Assembly (NCBI RefSeq): GCF_036013955.1
Contig: NZ_CP107903.1
Span: forward strand, 4,092,001-4,156,000
DNA: 64,000 nucleotides
DNA from: Streptomyces sp. NBC_00459
GTDB lineage: Bacteria; Actinomycetota; Actinomycetes; Streptomycetales; Streptomycetaceae
Direction: 5' to 3'
Under the pieces are notes generated by a model. The model searched no databases, was not told the origin of the DNA, and was given only the letters and a program-made list of their open reading frames with translations. The stretch's first letter is position 1, and every line of letters starts with the position of its first letter. The translations under genes and the position numbers were made by a program. Below are positions 1 to 7,693 of this stretch, piece after piece.

Positions 1-1991
1 GGTTCCGGCAGGAGATCGCCGCCGCCCGGCGGGTCAGCGGTGCCTTCACCGCGCCCGTCGTCGATGCCGACCCCGACGCCGAACGGCCTTGGATGGCCAC
101 CCTGTTCATCCCCGGGCCGACCCTCGCCGACGAGGTGAAGCGGAACGGGTCCATGAATGCCGGGCAGTTGCGGCGGCTGATGGCCGGGCTCGCCGAGGCA
201 CTGCGGGACATCCACCGGGTCGGGGTCGTCCACCGGGACCTGAAACCGAGCAACGTGCTGCTCGCCGAAGACGGTCCGAAGGTCATCGACTTCGGCATTT
301 CTCGGCCGAAAGACAGCGAACTGCACACCGAGACCGGCAAGTTGATCGGCACGCCGCCGTTCATGGCACCCGAGCAGTTCCGGCGCCCCCGCGAGGTGGG
401 ACCCGCCGCCGACATCTTCGCCCTGGGGTCGGTGATGGTGCACGCGTCGACCGGGCGCGGGCCGTTCGACTCCGACAGTCCGTACGTTGTCGCCTACCAA
501 GTCGTGCACGACGAACCGGACTTGACCGGCGTGCCGACCAACCTCGCGCCGCTGGTGCTGGGTTGCCTCGCCAAGGAGCCCGAGGACCGGCCCACTCCCG
601 ATGAACTCATGCGGGAGCTGCGGTCGGTCGCCGCCTCGTACGACACGCAGTCGTTCGTACCGGAGGAGGGGCGCGGGAGCCGCTCCCCCGCTTCCCCCGA
701 CCCTGCTTCCTCCGACCCCGCTTCCTCCGACCCCGCTTCCTCTGCCGCCAACTCCCCTTCGTCCGCTGAGCGTTCGGATCGGCGGCGGTTGCGCAGGCGC
801 GTCCTCGTCGCCGCGGGGGCCCTCGTCCTCGCCGCCGGGTGTGTCCTCGCCTCGGTGCGGGTGTTCGGCGGTGGCCCGACGGTCGCCGAGCCCACCGACC
901 GTTCCTCCAGGACCAGCACCGGTACGACGGCCGCCGCTGCCGGTTTCCGGGCCTGGGCGGTGCGGCCGGACACCGGCGCCCACGCCGGTATGCCCCAATG
1001 CTCGTACGGTGGCGGGAAGTTGTTCTGCGCCCAGAAGGGGCTCGTCTCCGCCGTCGATCCCGCCGACGGCACCGTCCTGTGGCGGCACCCGATCGACGCC
1101 ACCCTCATTCCGAGCCGTCCGCCGGTCCTGTCGGGCGGGCTCGTGCACCCCCCGCTGGACGAGGGCACCCTCCTGGAGGCCCTCGATCCGGACACGGGCC
1201 GCACCCGCTGGCAGGAGACCGCGGCCGACCGCGTAGGCCTCGGATACGCCGACGGCATGACCCTCGTCACCGGCACCGACGGCAAGGTCACCGGAGTCGA
1301 CAGCGCGTCCGGCGACAGCAGGTGGAACCGGCGGATCGCCGGTCTGAGCGGCCCGCGACTGTTCTCCTTCGCCGACGACCGGCTCGCGTACGCGACGAGC
1401 CCGGGCGCGGACGGGGCGAGTACCCGCGTCGCCGCGCTGGACCCCGGCACCGGTGACGTGCGCTGGCAGGAGAAGCTGAACGGGCAGCTGAAGCCCATCG
1501 GCACCACCGCCGCCGGCGCCTCCGTCTTCTTCGCCGCCATCGACACCGTGTACGGGGACACGGTCGCCGTCGTCGACTACGACCCGGCGACCGGGGCCTC
1601 ACGCAAGGTCGAGGTGGCCGTTCCGCTCCAGCGGGCCCATGGTGTCGTGCGCGGGGACACCGTCTATCTGGTGGGCGGCGGAGGAACGGTGATCGCCGTG
1701 GATCTGAAGGCGGGGAAGCAGCTCTGGCGGCTGGAGACAGCCGTGAGCCTCGCCTCGGCTCCCGCCGTGGACGGGCGGTACGTGTACTTCACCGCCGCCG
1801 ACGGACGGCTCCTCGCGGTGGACGCCCGTACGGGGACGCTCGCCGGGCAGACGTCGCCGCGGCTCGGCCCGGCCCCGGACACCATCGCGGCCTCACTGCC
1901 CGCTCCCGTGGCCGCCGGTGGACGCGTCTACGCGAGCGCTCCCGACGGTTCCGTCTTCGCCGTGGACGCGGCTCGCCCGGCCGACTGGTGA
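1..1991 (+). CDS. Ser/Thr protein kinase with C-terminal PQQ-type beta-propeller (5' truncated)
   Basis: The reading frame is open from base 3, so the N-lobe lies outside the window. Visible kinase motifs are the catalytic loop HRDLKPSN (about 230-253), DFG (about 291-299) and the activation segment ending MAPEQ (about 363-377). A Pro/Ser/Asp linker with pentapeptide repeats follows, then an Arg-rich stop-transfer and one membrane helix (about 798-866). The rest is a predicted extracytoplasmic domain of repeated blades (VDPADGTVLW, LDPDTGRTRW, VDSASGDSRW, LDPGTGDVRW) typical of PQQ-like propellers. The layout suggests a PASTA-less receptor kinase that senses an envelope ligand and phosphorylates cytoplasmic targets. 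The ligand cannot be inferred. The gene ends before a strong bidirectional terminator shared with convergent ilvD. Confidence 0.93.
   Translation, partial: FRQEIAAARRVSGAFTAPVVDADPDAERPWMATLFIPGPTLADEVKRNGSMNAGQLRRLMAGLAEALRDIHRVGVVHRDLKPSNVLLAEDGPKVIDFGISRPKDSELHTETGKLIGTPPFMAPEQFRRPREVGPAADIFALGSVMVHASTGRGPFDSDSPYVVAYQVVHDEPDLTGVPTNLAPLVLGCLAKEPEDRPTPDELMRELRSVAASYDTQSFVPEEGRGSRSPASPDPASSDPASSDPASSAANSPSSAERSDRRRLRRRVLVAAGALVLAAGCVLASVRVFGGGPTVAEPTDRSSRTSTGTTAAAAGFRAWAVRPDTGAHAGMPQCSYGGGKLFCAQKGLVSAVDPADGTVLWRHPIDATLIPSRPPVLSGGLVHPPLDEGTLLEALDPDTGRTRWQETAADRVGLGYADGMTLVTGTDGKVTGVDSASGDSRWNRRIAGLSGPRLFSFADDRLAYATSPGADGASTRVAALDPGTGDVRWQEKLNGQLKPIGTTAAGASVFFAAIDTVYGDTVAVVDYDPATGASRKVEVAVPLQRAHGVVRGDTVYLVGGGGTVIAVDLKAGKQLWRLETAVSLASAPAVDGRYVYFTAADGRLLAVDARTGTLAGQTSPRLGPAPDTIAASLPAPVAAGGRVYASAPDGSVFAVDAARPADW
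691..750 (+). repeat. 15-nt tandem repeat encoding ASSDP units
   Basis: Four consecutive 15-nt units follow the pattern CTTCCTCCGACCCCG; the middle two are identical and the outer two degenerate. In frame they give Ala-Ser-Ser-Asp-Pro repeats in the kinase juxtamembrane linker. Copy number probably varies between strains by slippage. Confidence 0.85.
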
Positions 1992-2058
1992 TCGGGGGCG
2001 CGCCGGACCCGTACGACGTGGGAAGCGCGTACCGAACAGCGTGCCGGAACAGCATGAC

Positions 2059-2089
2059 GAAAGGGCCGCTCGTGAGGAGCGGCCCTTTC
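2059..2089. terminator. Bidirectional intrinsic terminator
   Basis: A perfect 13-bp inverted repeat (arms 2059-2071 and 2077-2089) encloses a 5-nt loop. It begins with GAAAGGG and ends with CCCTTTC, so each strand has a short T run. It lies between the convergent kinase and ilvD genes and can serve both. Confidence 0.88.
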
Positions 2090-2127
2090 GTGCGTGTGCA
2101 GATGCGGACGCAGATGTGCGATTGGGC

Positions 2128-3981
2128 TCAGCCCAGCAGTGACACGTCCCGCACCGCGCCCCTGTCGGCGCTCGTCGCCATCGCCGCGTACGCGCGCAGG
2201 GCCTGCGAGACCTTGCGTTCGCGGGCGACGGGGGCGTAGACGCCGTTCAGGGCCTCGCGGCGGGCCGACAGTTCGTCGTCCTCGACCAGGAGCTCGATCG
2301 TGCGGTTCGGGATGTCGATGCGGATGCGGTCGCCGTCCTTGACGAGGGCGATGGTGCCGCCGGCCGCGGCCTCCGGGGAGGCGTGGCCGATCGACAGGCC
2401 CGAGGTTCCGCCGGAGAAGCGCCCGTCGGTGACCAGCGCACAGGCCTTGCCGAGGCCTCGGCCCTTCAGGTACGAGGTCGGGTAGAGCATCTCCTGCATG
2501 CCGGGGCCGCCCTTGGGGCCCTCGTAGCGGATGACGACGACGTCGCCTTCCTTGACCTGCTGGGTGAGGATCTTCTGGACGGCTTCCTCCTGCGACTCGC
2601 AGACGACCGCGGGGCCCTCGAAGGTCCAGATCGACTCGTCGACGCCGGCCGTCTTCACGACGCAGCCGTCGACGGCGAGGTTGCCCTTGAGGACCGCGAG
2701 GCCGCCGTCCTTCGAGTACGCGTGCTCGGCGCTGCGGATGCAGCCGCCGGCGGCGTCCGTGTCCAGGGCCTCCCAGCGCTCGGACTGGGAGAAGGCCTCG
2801 GCCGAGCGCACACAGCCGGGGGCCGCGTGCCACAGCTCCAGGGCCTCCGGCGACGGGGAGCCGCCGCGCACGTCCCAGGTCTTCAGCCAGTCGGCGAGGG
2901 ACGAGCTGTGAACCGAGTTCACGTCCTCGTTGAGCAGGCCCGCGCGGTGCAGCTCGCCGAGGAGGGCGGGGATGCCGCCGGCCCGGTGCACGTCCTCCAT
3001 GTAGTACGTGCGGTCCTTGGCGACGTTCGGCGCGACCTTCGCGAGGCAGGGCACCCGGCGCGAGACCTCGTTGATGTCGTCCAGGTCGAACGGGACGCCC
3101 GCCTCCTGGGCGGCGGCCAGCAGATGCAGGATCGTGTTGGTCGAGCCGCCCATCGCGATGTCGAGGGCCATGGCGTTCTGGAAGGCCGCGAAGGTGGCGA
3201 CGTTGCGCGGCAGGACCGTCTCGTCGTCCTGCTCGTAGTAGCGGCGGGTGATGTCCATCACCGTGCGGCCCGCGTTCTCGTACAGCGCCCGGCGGGCCGT
3301 GTGGGTGGCCAGCACCGAGCCGTTGCCCGGGAGGGCGAGTCCGATGGCCTCCGCGAGGCAGTTCATCGAGTTGGCCGTGAACATGCCCGAACAGGAACCG
3401 CAGGTCGGACAGGCGTTCTCCTCGATACGGAGGATGTCCTCGTCCGAGATCTTGTCGTTCACGGCGTCGGAGATCGCGTCGACCAGGTCGAGCGTGCGGA
3501 CCGTGCCGTCGACCAGCGTGGCCCGGCCGGACTCCATCGGGCCGCCGGAGACGAAGACCGTGGGGATGTTGAGCCGCAGAGCGGCGTTCAGCATGCCCGG
3601 GGTGATCTTGTCGCAGTTGGAGATGCAGATCAGGGCGTCGGCGCAGTGGGCCTCGACCATGTACTCGACCGAGTCCGCGATGAGGTCGCGGGAGGGGAGG
3701 GAGTACAGCATGCCGCCGTGACCCATCGCGATGCCGTCGTCGACGGCGATCGTGTTGAACTCGCGCGGGATGCCTCCGGCGGCGGTGATGGCCTCGCTGA
3801 CGATGCGGCCGACCGGCTGGAGGTGGGTGTGACCGGGCACGAACTCGGTGAAGCTGTTCGCCACCGCGATGATCGGCTTCCGCCCGATGTCGGCCCCCGG
3901 TACACCGGAGGCGCGCATAAGGGCGCGGGCGCCCGCCATGTTGCGGCCGTGGGTGACTGTGCGGGACCTCAGCTCGGGCAT
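2128..3981 (-). CDS. ilvD: Dihydroxy-acid dehydratase
   Basis: This 617-residue protein matches the family's usual length (about 616 in E. coli). It dehydrates 2,3-dihydroxy-acids to 2-keto acids in valine, leucine and isoleucine synthesis. The Fe-S ligand motifs SNCDK (Cys123) and CPTCGSC (from Cys191) are present. Where [2Fe-2S] family members carry a third cysteine near residue 50, this one reads FVPGHTHL, as in the E. coli-type [4Fe-4S] enzymes. The ATG at 3981 is preceded by a weak purine-rich site, and an inverted repeat overlaps the likely promoter. Pathway neighbours such as ilvBNC are not adjacent. Confidence 0.97.
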   Translation of the reverse strand: MPELRSRTVTHGRNMAGARALMRASGVPGADIGRKPIIAVANSFTEFVPGHTHLQPVGRIVSEAITAAGGIPREFNTIAVDDGIAMGHGGMLYSLPSRDLIADSVEYMVEAHCADALICISNCDKITPGMLNAALRLNIPTVFVSGGPMESGRATLVDGTVRTLDLVDAISDAVNDKISDEDILRIEENACPTCGSCSGMFTANSMNCLAEAIGLALPGNGSVLATHTARRALYENAGRTVMDITRRYYEQDDETVLPRNVATFAAFQNAMALDIAMGGSTNTILHLLAAAQEAGVPFDLDDINEVSRRVPCLAKVAPNVAKDRTYYMEDVHRAGGIPALLGELHRAGLLNEDVNSVHSSSLADWLKTWDVRGGSPSPEALELWHAAPGCVRSAEAFSQSERWEALDTDAAGGCIRSAEHAYSKDGGLAVLKGNLAVDGCVVKTAGVDESIWTFEGPAVVCESQEEAVQKILTQQVKEGDVVVIRYEGPKGGPGMQEMLYPTSYLKGRGLGKACALVTDGRFSGGTSGLSIGHASPEAAAGGTIALVKDGDRIRIDIPNRTIELLVEDDELSARREALNGVYAPVARERKVSQALRAYAAMATSADRGAVRDVSLLG

Positions 3982-3997
3982 CTTCGCTCGCCTCGCT

Positions 3998-4021
3998 ACT
4001 TCAGAGAGTTATGACTGAAGT
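3998..4021. promoter_or_regulatory. Inverted repeat in the ilvD promoter region
   Basis: ACTTCAG and CTGAAGT are separated by 10 nt, with an extended -10-like CATAAC (minus strand) inside. It lies 17-40 bp upstream of the ilvD start. It could be an operator or a leader hairpin; the binder is unknown. Confidence 0.45.
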
Positions 4022-4087
4022 CGAGCGTACGCCGGTCGTTCCGGTTGCAGACGCGGTGTCCGAAATACGGGATGGGCGTCTCGGGTT

Positions 4088-4180
4088 TTGGGTGCGGTGC
4101 CGGTGCCGGTGCGGGAGCTTGGTGGTCGGGTGCGGGCCCGGTGGGGGCTTGTCGCGCAGTTCCCCGCGCCCCTAACGGCC
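4088..4180 (-). repeat. Dispersed streptomycete 3'-intergenic repeat, copy 1
   Basis: GC-rich element whose core on the plus strand reads GTCGCGCAGTTCCCCGCG (4151-4168). Related copies lie near 5726, 62098 and, degenerate, 51644. It abuts the downstream tetR-type gene so closely that the stop codon (4172-4174) falls within the element. Confidence 0.8.
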
Positions 4181-4792
4181 GGGCCCGGCCAGGTGGGCCT
4201 GAATGACAGGGGCCACCCTCTCGATGATCTGCTCAGGGTCCGCCGAGGCCAGGGGTTCGACCCTGATGACGTAGCGCAGCATCGCGATGCCCACGAGCTG
4301 GGCGGCGGCCAGTTCGGCGCGCAGTTCGGCGTCCGGGAGATCCAGGCGGCCGGCGATGCGGCGCAGCACCTGGGCGGAGACGATACGGCGGAAGACCCCG
4401 GCCGCTGCCTCGTTGTTCATGGCGGAGCGGACGATCGCGAGCAGCGCCTTGCGGGTGGCCGGGGTCTCCCAGATGCCGAAGAAGAAGCGGGCCAGCCGCT
4501 CCCCGACGTCGTCGAGCGGGCCCTCGACGATCGAGCCCGGCGCCTCCAGGACGGGGCCCATGGCGACCGCGATGGACGCCTCGAAGACCTGCTCCTTGGT
4601 ACCGAAGTAGTGGTGCACCAGCGCCGGGTCCACCTCGGCGGTCTTGGCGATGCCGCGTACGGACGTCTTGTCGTAGCCCCGCTCGGCGAACTCCTCGCGG
4701 GCCGCCGCCAGGATGCGGTCGCGGGCGGCGGGGGCGTCCGCGGAGTCCGTACGGGAGGGGCGTCCCCGGCGGCGCGGGGCTGCGCTGGTCAC
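4172..4792 (-). CDS. TetR-family transcriptional regulator
   Basis: 206 residues. The N-terminal helix-turn-helix is at about residues 24-70 (RILAAAREEFAERGYDKTSV, then HHYFGTKEQVF). The C-terminal ligand domain is mostly helical and resembles TetR_C regulators of unknown ligand. The start overlaps the stop of the upstream sugar-isomerase-like gene by 4 nt (ATGA), so the two are co-translated and probably functionally linked. The regulator may control its own operon. The effector is not identifiable. Confidence 0.92.
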   Translation of the reverse strand: MTSAAPRRRGRPSRTDSADAPAARDRILAAAREEFAERGYDKTSVRGIAKTAEVDPALVHHYFGTKEQVFEASIAVAMGPVLEAPGSIVEGPLDDVGERLARFFFGIWETPATRKALLAIVRSAMNNEAAAGVFRRIVSAQVLRRIAGRLDLPDAELRAELAAAQLVGIAMLRYVIRVEPLASADPEQIIERVAPVIQAHLAGPGR

Positions 4793-5628
4793 GGGCGCGG
4801 TCCCCCGCCGGGGACGGCTCTGACGGACGAGGCCAGGTGGAGGCGGGTGAAGGCGAGCGCCTCCGCGAGGTCGGCCTCGCGCTCGGCGCTGGACATCGCG
4901 CGGCGCGTGTTCACCTCGATGACGACATGGCCGTCGAAACCGGTGACCGCGAGCCGTTCGAGCAGTTCGGCGCAGGGCTGCGTACCGCGGCCCGGGACCA
5001 GGTGCTCGTCCTTGTTGGAGCCGTTGCCGTCGGCGAGGTGGACATGGCCGAGGCGGTCGCCCATGAGGTCGATCATCTCCATGGCGTCGCTGCGGGACGT
5101 CGCGGTGTGGCTGAGGTCGATCGTGAAGTGCCGGTAGTCGTCCTTCGTGACGTCCCAGTCGGGGGCGTACGCGAGCATCTCGCGGTCTCGGTAGCGCCAG
5201 GGGTACATGTTCTCGACGCCGAACCGGACGTCCGTCTCGTCGGCCATGCGCCAGATGCCGGTGACGAAGTCACGCGCGTACTGCCGCTGCCAGCGGAAGG
5301 GCGGGTGTACGACGACGGTCGTCGCGCCGAGCTTCTCGGCGGCCGCCTGGGCGCGCTGGAGCTTGGTCCAGGGGTCCGTGGACCAGACGCGCTGGGTGAT
5401 GAGGAGGCAGGGGGCGTGGACGGCGAGGATGGGGATCCGGTGGTAGTCGCTCAGTCTGCGCAGGGCCTCGATGTCCTGGCTGACGGGATCCGTCCAGACC
5501 ATGACCTCGACGCCGTCGTAGCCCAGACGGGCGGCGATCTCGAAGGCCGTCGCCGTCGACTCCGGGTACACGGAGGCTGTGGACAGCGCGACCTTCGCAT
5601 CCGGGATGCGTACGACTGGCTCCGCCAT
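4789..5628 (-). CDS. Sugar phosphate isomerase/epimerase-like TIM-barrel protein
   Basis: 279 residues with the AP-endonuclease-2/xylose-isomerase-like barrel. Motifs include LGYDGVEVMVW near residue 35, the metal-site-like FGVENMYPW, HVHLADGNGS and a late VIEVNTR strand. Such enzymes isomerise or epimerise sugars or inositol derivatives using a divalent metal. The exact substrate cannot be inferred. It is first in a two-gene unit with the overlapping TetR regulator. The ATG lies 7 nt after a TAACCT hexamer, so the transcript is probably leaderless. Confidence 0.85.
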   Translation of the reverse strand: MAEPVVRIPDAKVALSTASVYPESTATAFEIAARLGYDGVEVMVWTDPVSQDIEALRRLSDYHRIPILAVHAPCLLITQRVWSTDPWTKLQRAQAAAEKLGATTVVVHPPFRWQRQYARDFVTGIWRMADETDVRFGVENMYPWRYRDREMLAYAPDWDVTKDDYRHFTIDLSHTATSRSDAMEMIDLMGDRLGHVHLADGNGSNKDEHLVPGRGTQPCAELLERLAVTGFDGHVVIEVNTRRAMSSAEREADLAEALAFTRLHLASSVRAVPGGGPRP

Positions 5629-5641
5629 GGAGGACAGGTTA
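5629..5641 (-). promoter_or_regulatory. -10 hexamer TAACCT, leaderless promoter of the isomerase-like gene
   Basis: TAACCT (5636-5641, minus strand) is 7 nt from the ATG at 5628. No Shine-Dalgarno sequence lies between. Confidence 0.6.
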
Positions 5642-5685
5642 CGGGGTGCGTGGGTTGGGTGGCCGGGGGGTGCCTGTTCGCCGTG

Positions 5686-5765
5686 GGGGTTCGGTTGTTG
5701 GGCGGGTGCGGGTGCGCTGTGGCTCGTCGCGCAGTTCCCCGCGCCCCTGCGGGGTTGCCGCCCGG
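5686..5765 (-). repeat. Dispersed streptomycete 3'-intergenic repeat, copy 2
   Basis: Core GTCGCGCAGTTCCCCGCG at 5726-5743, flanked by GGGCGGGTGCGGGTGCG as in the other copies. It lies just 3' of the ppx-like gene, in the same orientation relative to that gene as the copies after the TetR and DedA genes. Confidence 0.8.
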
Positions 5766-5782
5766 GTCTCTCTCAAGTGGTC

Positions 5783-6727
5783 CTACTCCGTGCCCATGTG
5801 GGTGCCCATGTGGTCCAGGCGACGGAGGATCACGCCCTCGCGGAGGGCCCAGGGGCAGACCTCCAGGGTCTTCACGTCGAAGAGGTCCATCGCCGCCTCG
5901 GCGACCAGGGCGCCCGCGACCAGCTGGTTGGCCCGGCCTTCGGAGACTCCGGGGAGGGCTGCCCGTGCCGCTGTCGTCATGCCCGCGAGTTCGGGGACCA
6001 GGGCCGCCAGGGACTCGCGCTTCAGCTCGCGCTGGACGTACAGGCCCTCCGTGGAGCGGGCAGCCCCGGCCAGGCGGGCGAGCTGCTTGAACGTCTTCGA
6101 CGTGGCGACGACGTGGTCGGGGGCGCCGAAGCGGCTGAACTCGCCCACCGTACCGGCGATCTGGGCGCGTACATGGCGGCGCAGGGACCTGATGTCGTCG
6201 GGGTCGGGCGGGTCGCCGGGGAGCCAGCCCGCGGTCAGGCGGCCGGCGCCGAGTGGGAGGGAGACGGCGGTGTCGGGCTCCTCGTCGATGCCGTACGCGA
6301 TCTCCAGGGAGCCGCCGCCGATGTCGAGGACGAGGAGCTTGCCGGCCGACCAGCCGAACCAGCGGCGGGCGGCGAGGAAGGTGAGCCGTGCCTCCTCGGA
6401 GCCGGTCAGGACCTGGAGCTCGACGCCTGTTTCGGCCTGCACGCGCGCGAGGACGTCGTCGGCGTTGCTCGCCTCGCGCACCGCGGAGGTGGCGAACGGC
6501 AGCAGGTCCACGACGCCCTTGTCCTCGGCGGCCTGGAGTGCGTCCTGGATCACTGCGACGAGTTTGTCGACCCCCTCGGGGCCGATGGCTCCGGCGTCGT
6601 CGAGGAGTTGGGCGAGCCGCAGCTCGACCTTGTGCGAATGCGCGGGCAGGGGGCGCGCGCCGGGGTGCGCGTCCACCACCAGCAGATGCACCGTGTTCGA
6701 TCCCACGTCGAGGACACCGAGTCTCAT
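5783..6727 (-). CDS. Ppx/GppA-type exopolyphosphatase/pppGpp phosphohydrolase
   Basis: 314 residues. The actin/HSP70-like phosphate motif 1 is MRLGVLDVGSNTVHLL (residues 1-16). The second motif LVLDIGGGSLE and the EEAR segment of the Ppx/GppA family follow. Proteins of this class hydrolyse polyphosphate or pppGpp; which substrate applies cannot be told here. The length matches short actinobacterial Ppx1-type proteins without the C-terminal HD domain. The C-terminus ends MGTHMGTE, from a tandem 12-nt duplication. The ATG at 6727 is preferred over upstream in-frame codons because it opens the ATPase fold and follows TAGCGT by 7 nt. It is divergent from the Cys-rich gene. Confidence 0.9.
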   Translation of the reverse strand: MRLGVLDVGSNTVHLLVVDAHPGARPLPAHSHKVELRLAQLLDDAGAIGPEGVDKLVAVIQDALQAAEDKGVVDLLPFATSAVREASNADDVLARVQAETGVELQVLTGSEEARLTFLAARRWFGWSAGKLLVLDIGGGSLEIAYGIDEEPDTAVSLPLGAGRLTAGWLPGDPPDPDDIRSLRRHVRAQIAGTVGEFSRFGAPDHVVATSKTFKQLARLAGAARSTEGLYVQRELKRESLAALVPELAGMTTAARAALPGVSEGRANQLVAGALVAEAAMDLFDVKTLEVCPWALREGVILRRLDHMGTHMGTE

Positions 6728-6740
6728 GGACGGAACGCTA
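6728..6740 (-). promoter_or_regulatory. -10 hexamer TAGCGT, leaderless promoter of ppx-like gene
   Basis: TAGCGT (6735-6740, minus strand) is 7 nt from the ATG. It sits back to back with the promoter of the Cys-rich gene. Confidence 0.6.
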
Positions 6741-6798
6741 CTGCCAGCCGCGCCCGCATCCGTCCCCGGAGCGGTGCCGGAAGGGGCTCCGGGCCACT

Positions 6799-6810
6799 TA
6801 CCCTGGACGC
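6799..6810 (+). promoter_or_regulatory. -10 hexamer TACCCT, leaderless promoter of the Cys-rich gene
   Basis: TACCCT (6799-6804) is 6 nt from the GTG at 6811. The upstream bases have no ribosome-binding site. Confidence 0.58.
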
Positions 6811-7677
6811 GTGCCCAAGACGAAAAAGGCAAAGGCCGACAAGTCGGCAGCCGAAGCCCTCCCCGCGAAGTCCGCGAAGGCCGTGAAGTCCCCGAGACCC
6901 GCGAAACCTCCGAAGACGGTGGTGGTGAGCGACGAGAAGGGGCTCGACTTCGCGCGCGCGTGGGTGGAGTTCCCCGACCCGGCGGACGAGGAACAGGTCT
7001 TCCGCTGTGATCTGACCTGGCTGACCTCCCGCTGGAACTGCGTCTTCGGAAGCGGCTGCCAGGGCATCCAGGCCGGCCGCGCGGACGACGGCTGCTGCAC
7101 GCTGGGTGCCCACTTCTCCGACGAGGACGACGAGAAGCGCGTCGCCGGACATGTGGCGCGGCTCACGCCCGACATCTGGCAGAACCACGCCGTCGGCACC
7201 GAGTCCGGCTGGACCTCGGAAGACGAGGAGGGGTCGCGTCAGACCCGGCCGTACCAGGGGTCCTGCATCTTCCAGAACCGGCCCGGGTTCGCGGGCGGCG
7301 CCGGCTGCTCGCTGCACATCCTGGCGCTGAAGGAGGGCCTCGAACCGCTGGAGACCAAGCCGGACGTGTGCTGGCAGCTTCCGGTGCGTCGGACGTACGA
7401 CTGGATCGACCGGCCCGACGACACGCGCGTGCTCCAGGTGTCGATCGGTGAGTACGACCGGCGCGGCTGGGGTCCGGGCGGCCACGACCTGCACTGGTGG
7501 TGCACGTCGGCGACGTCGGCGCACGGCGCGGGCGACCCGGTGTACGTCTCGTACCGGCCGGAGCTGGTCGAGCTGATGGGCAAGGCGGGGTACGACCGGC
7601 TGGTCGAGTTCTGTGAGGAGCGGCTGGCCTCGCAGTTGCCGCTGCTGGCTCCGCATCCGGCGGATCCCGTTCGCTGA
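6811..7677 (+). CDS. Conserved cysteine-rich protein of unknown function
   Basis: 288 residues from GTG 6811. A Lys/Ala/Pro-rich N-terminus (about 35 residues) precedes a soluble domain rich in paired Cys and Trp: WNCVFGSGCQGI, DDGCCTLGAHF, GSCIFQNR, GAGCSLHILALKEG, DVCWQLPVRR and HWWCTSA. The spacing suggests a metal or Fe-S/zinc site, loosely reminiscent of YkgJ/DUF3109-like chelating domains, but I do not recognise a specific family. There is no signal peptide. It is divergent from the polyphosphatase gene across 83 bp with probable leaderless promoters on both sides. Confidence 0.75.
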   Translation: MPKTKKAKADKSAAEALPAKSAKAVKSPRPAKPPKTVVVSDEKGLDFARAWVEFPDPADEEQVFRCDLTWLTSRWNCVFGSGCQGIQAGRADDGCCTLGAHFSDEDDEKRVAGHVARLTPDIWQNHAVGTESGWTSEDEEGSRQTRPYQGSCIFQNRPGFAGGAGCSLHILALKEGLEPLETKPDVCWQLPVRRTYDWIDRPDDTRVLQVSIGEYDRRGWGPGGHDLHWWCTSATSAHGAGDPVYVSYRPELVELMGKAGYDRLVEFCEERLASQLPLLAPHPADPVR

Positions 7678-7693
7678 CGCGGCCCAGCAGGGC

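Noticed and set aside
2383..4014. 543-codon frame antisense to ilvD
   Set aside because: Shadow of a strongly supported gene; repetitive Asp/Gly/Val/Arg composition.
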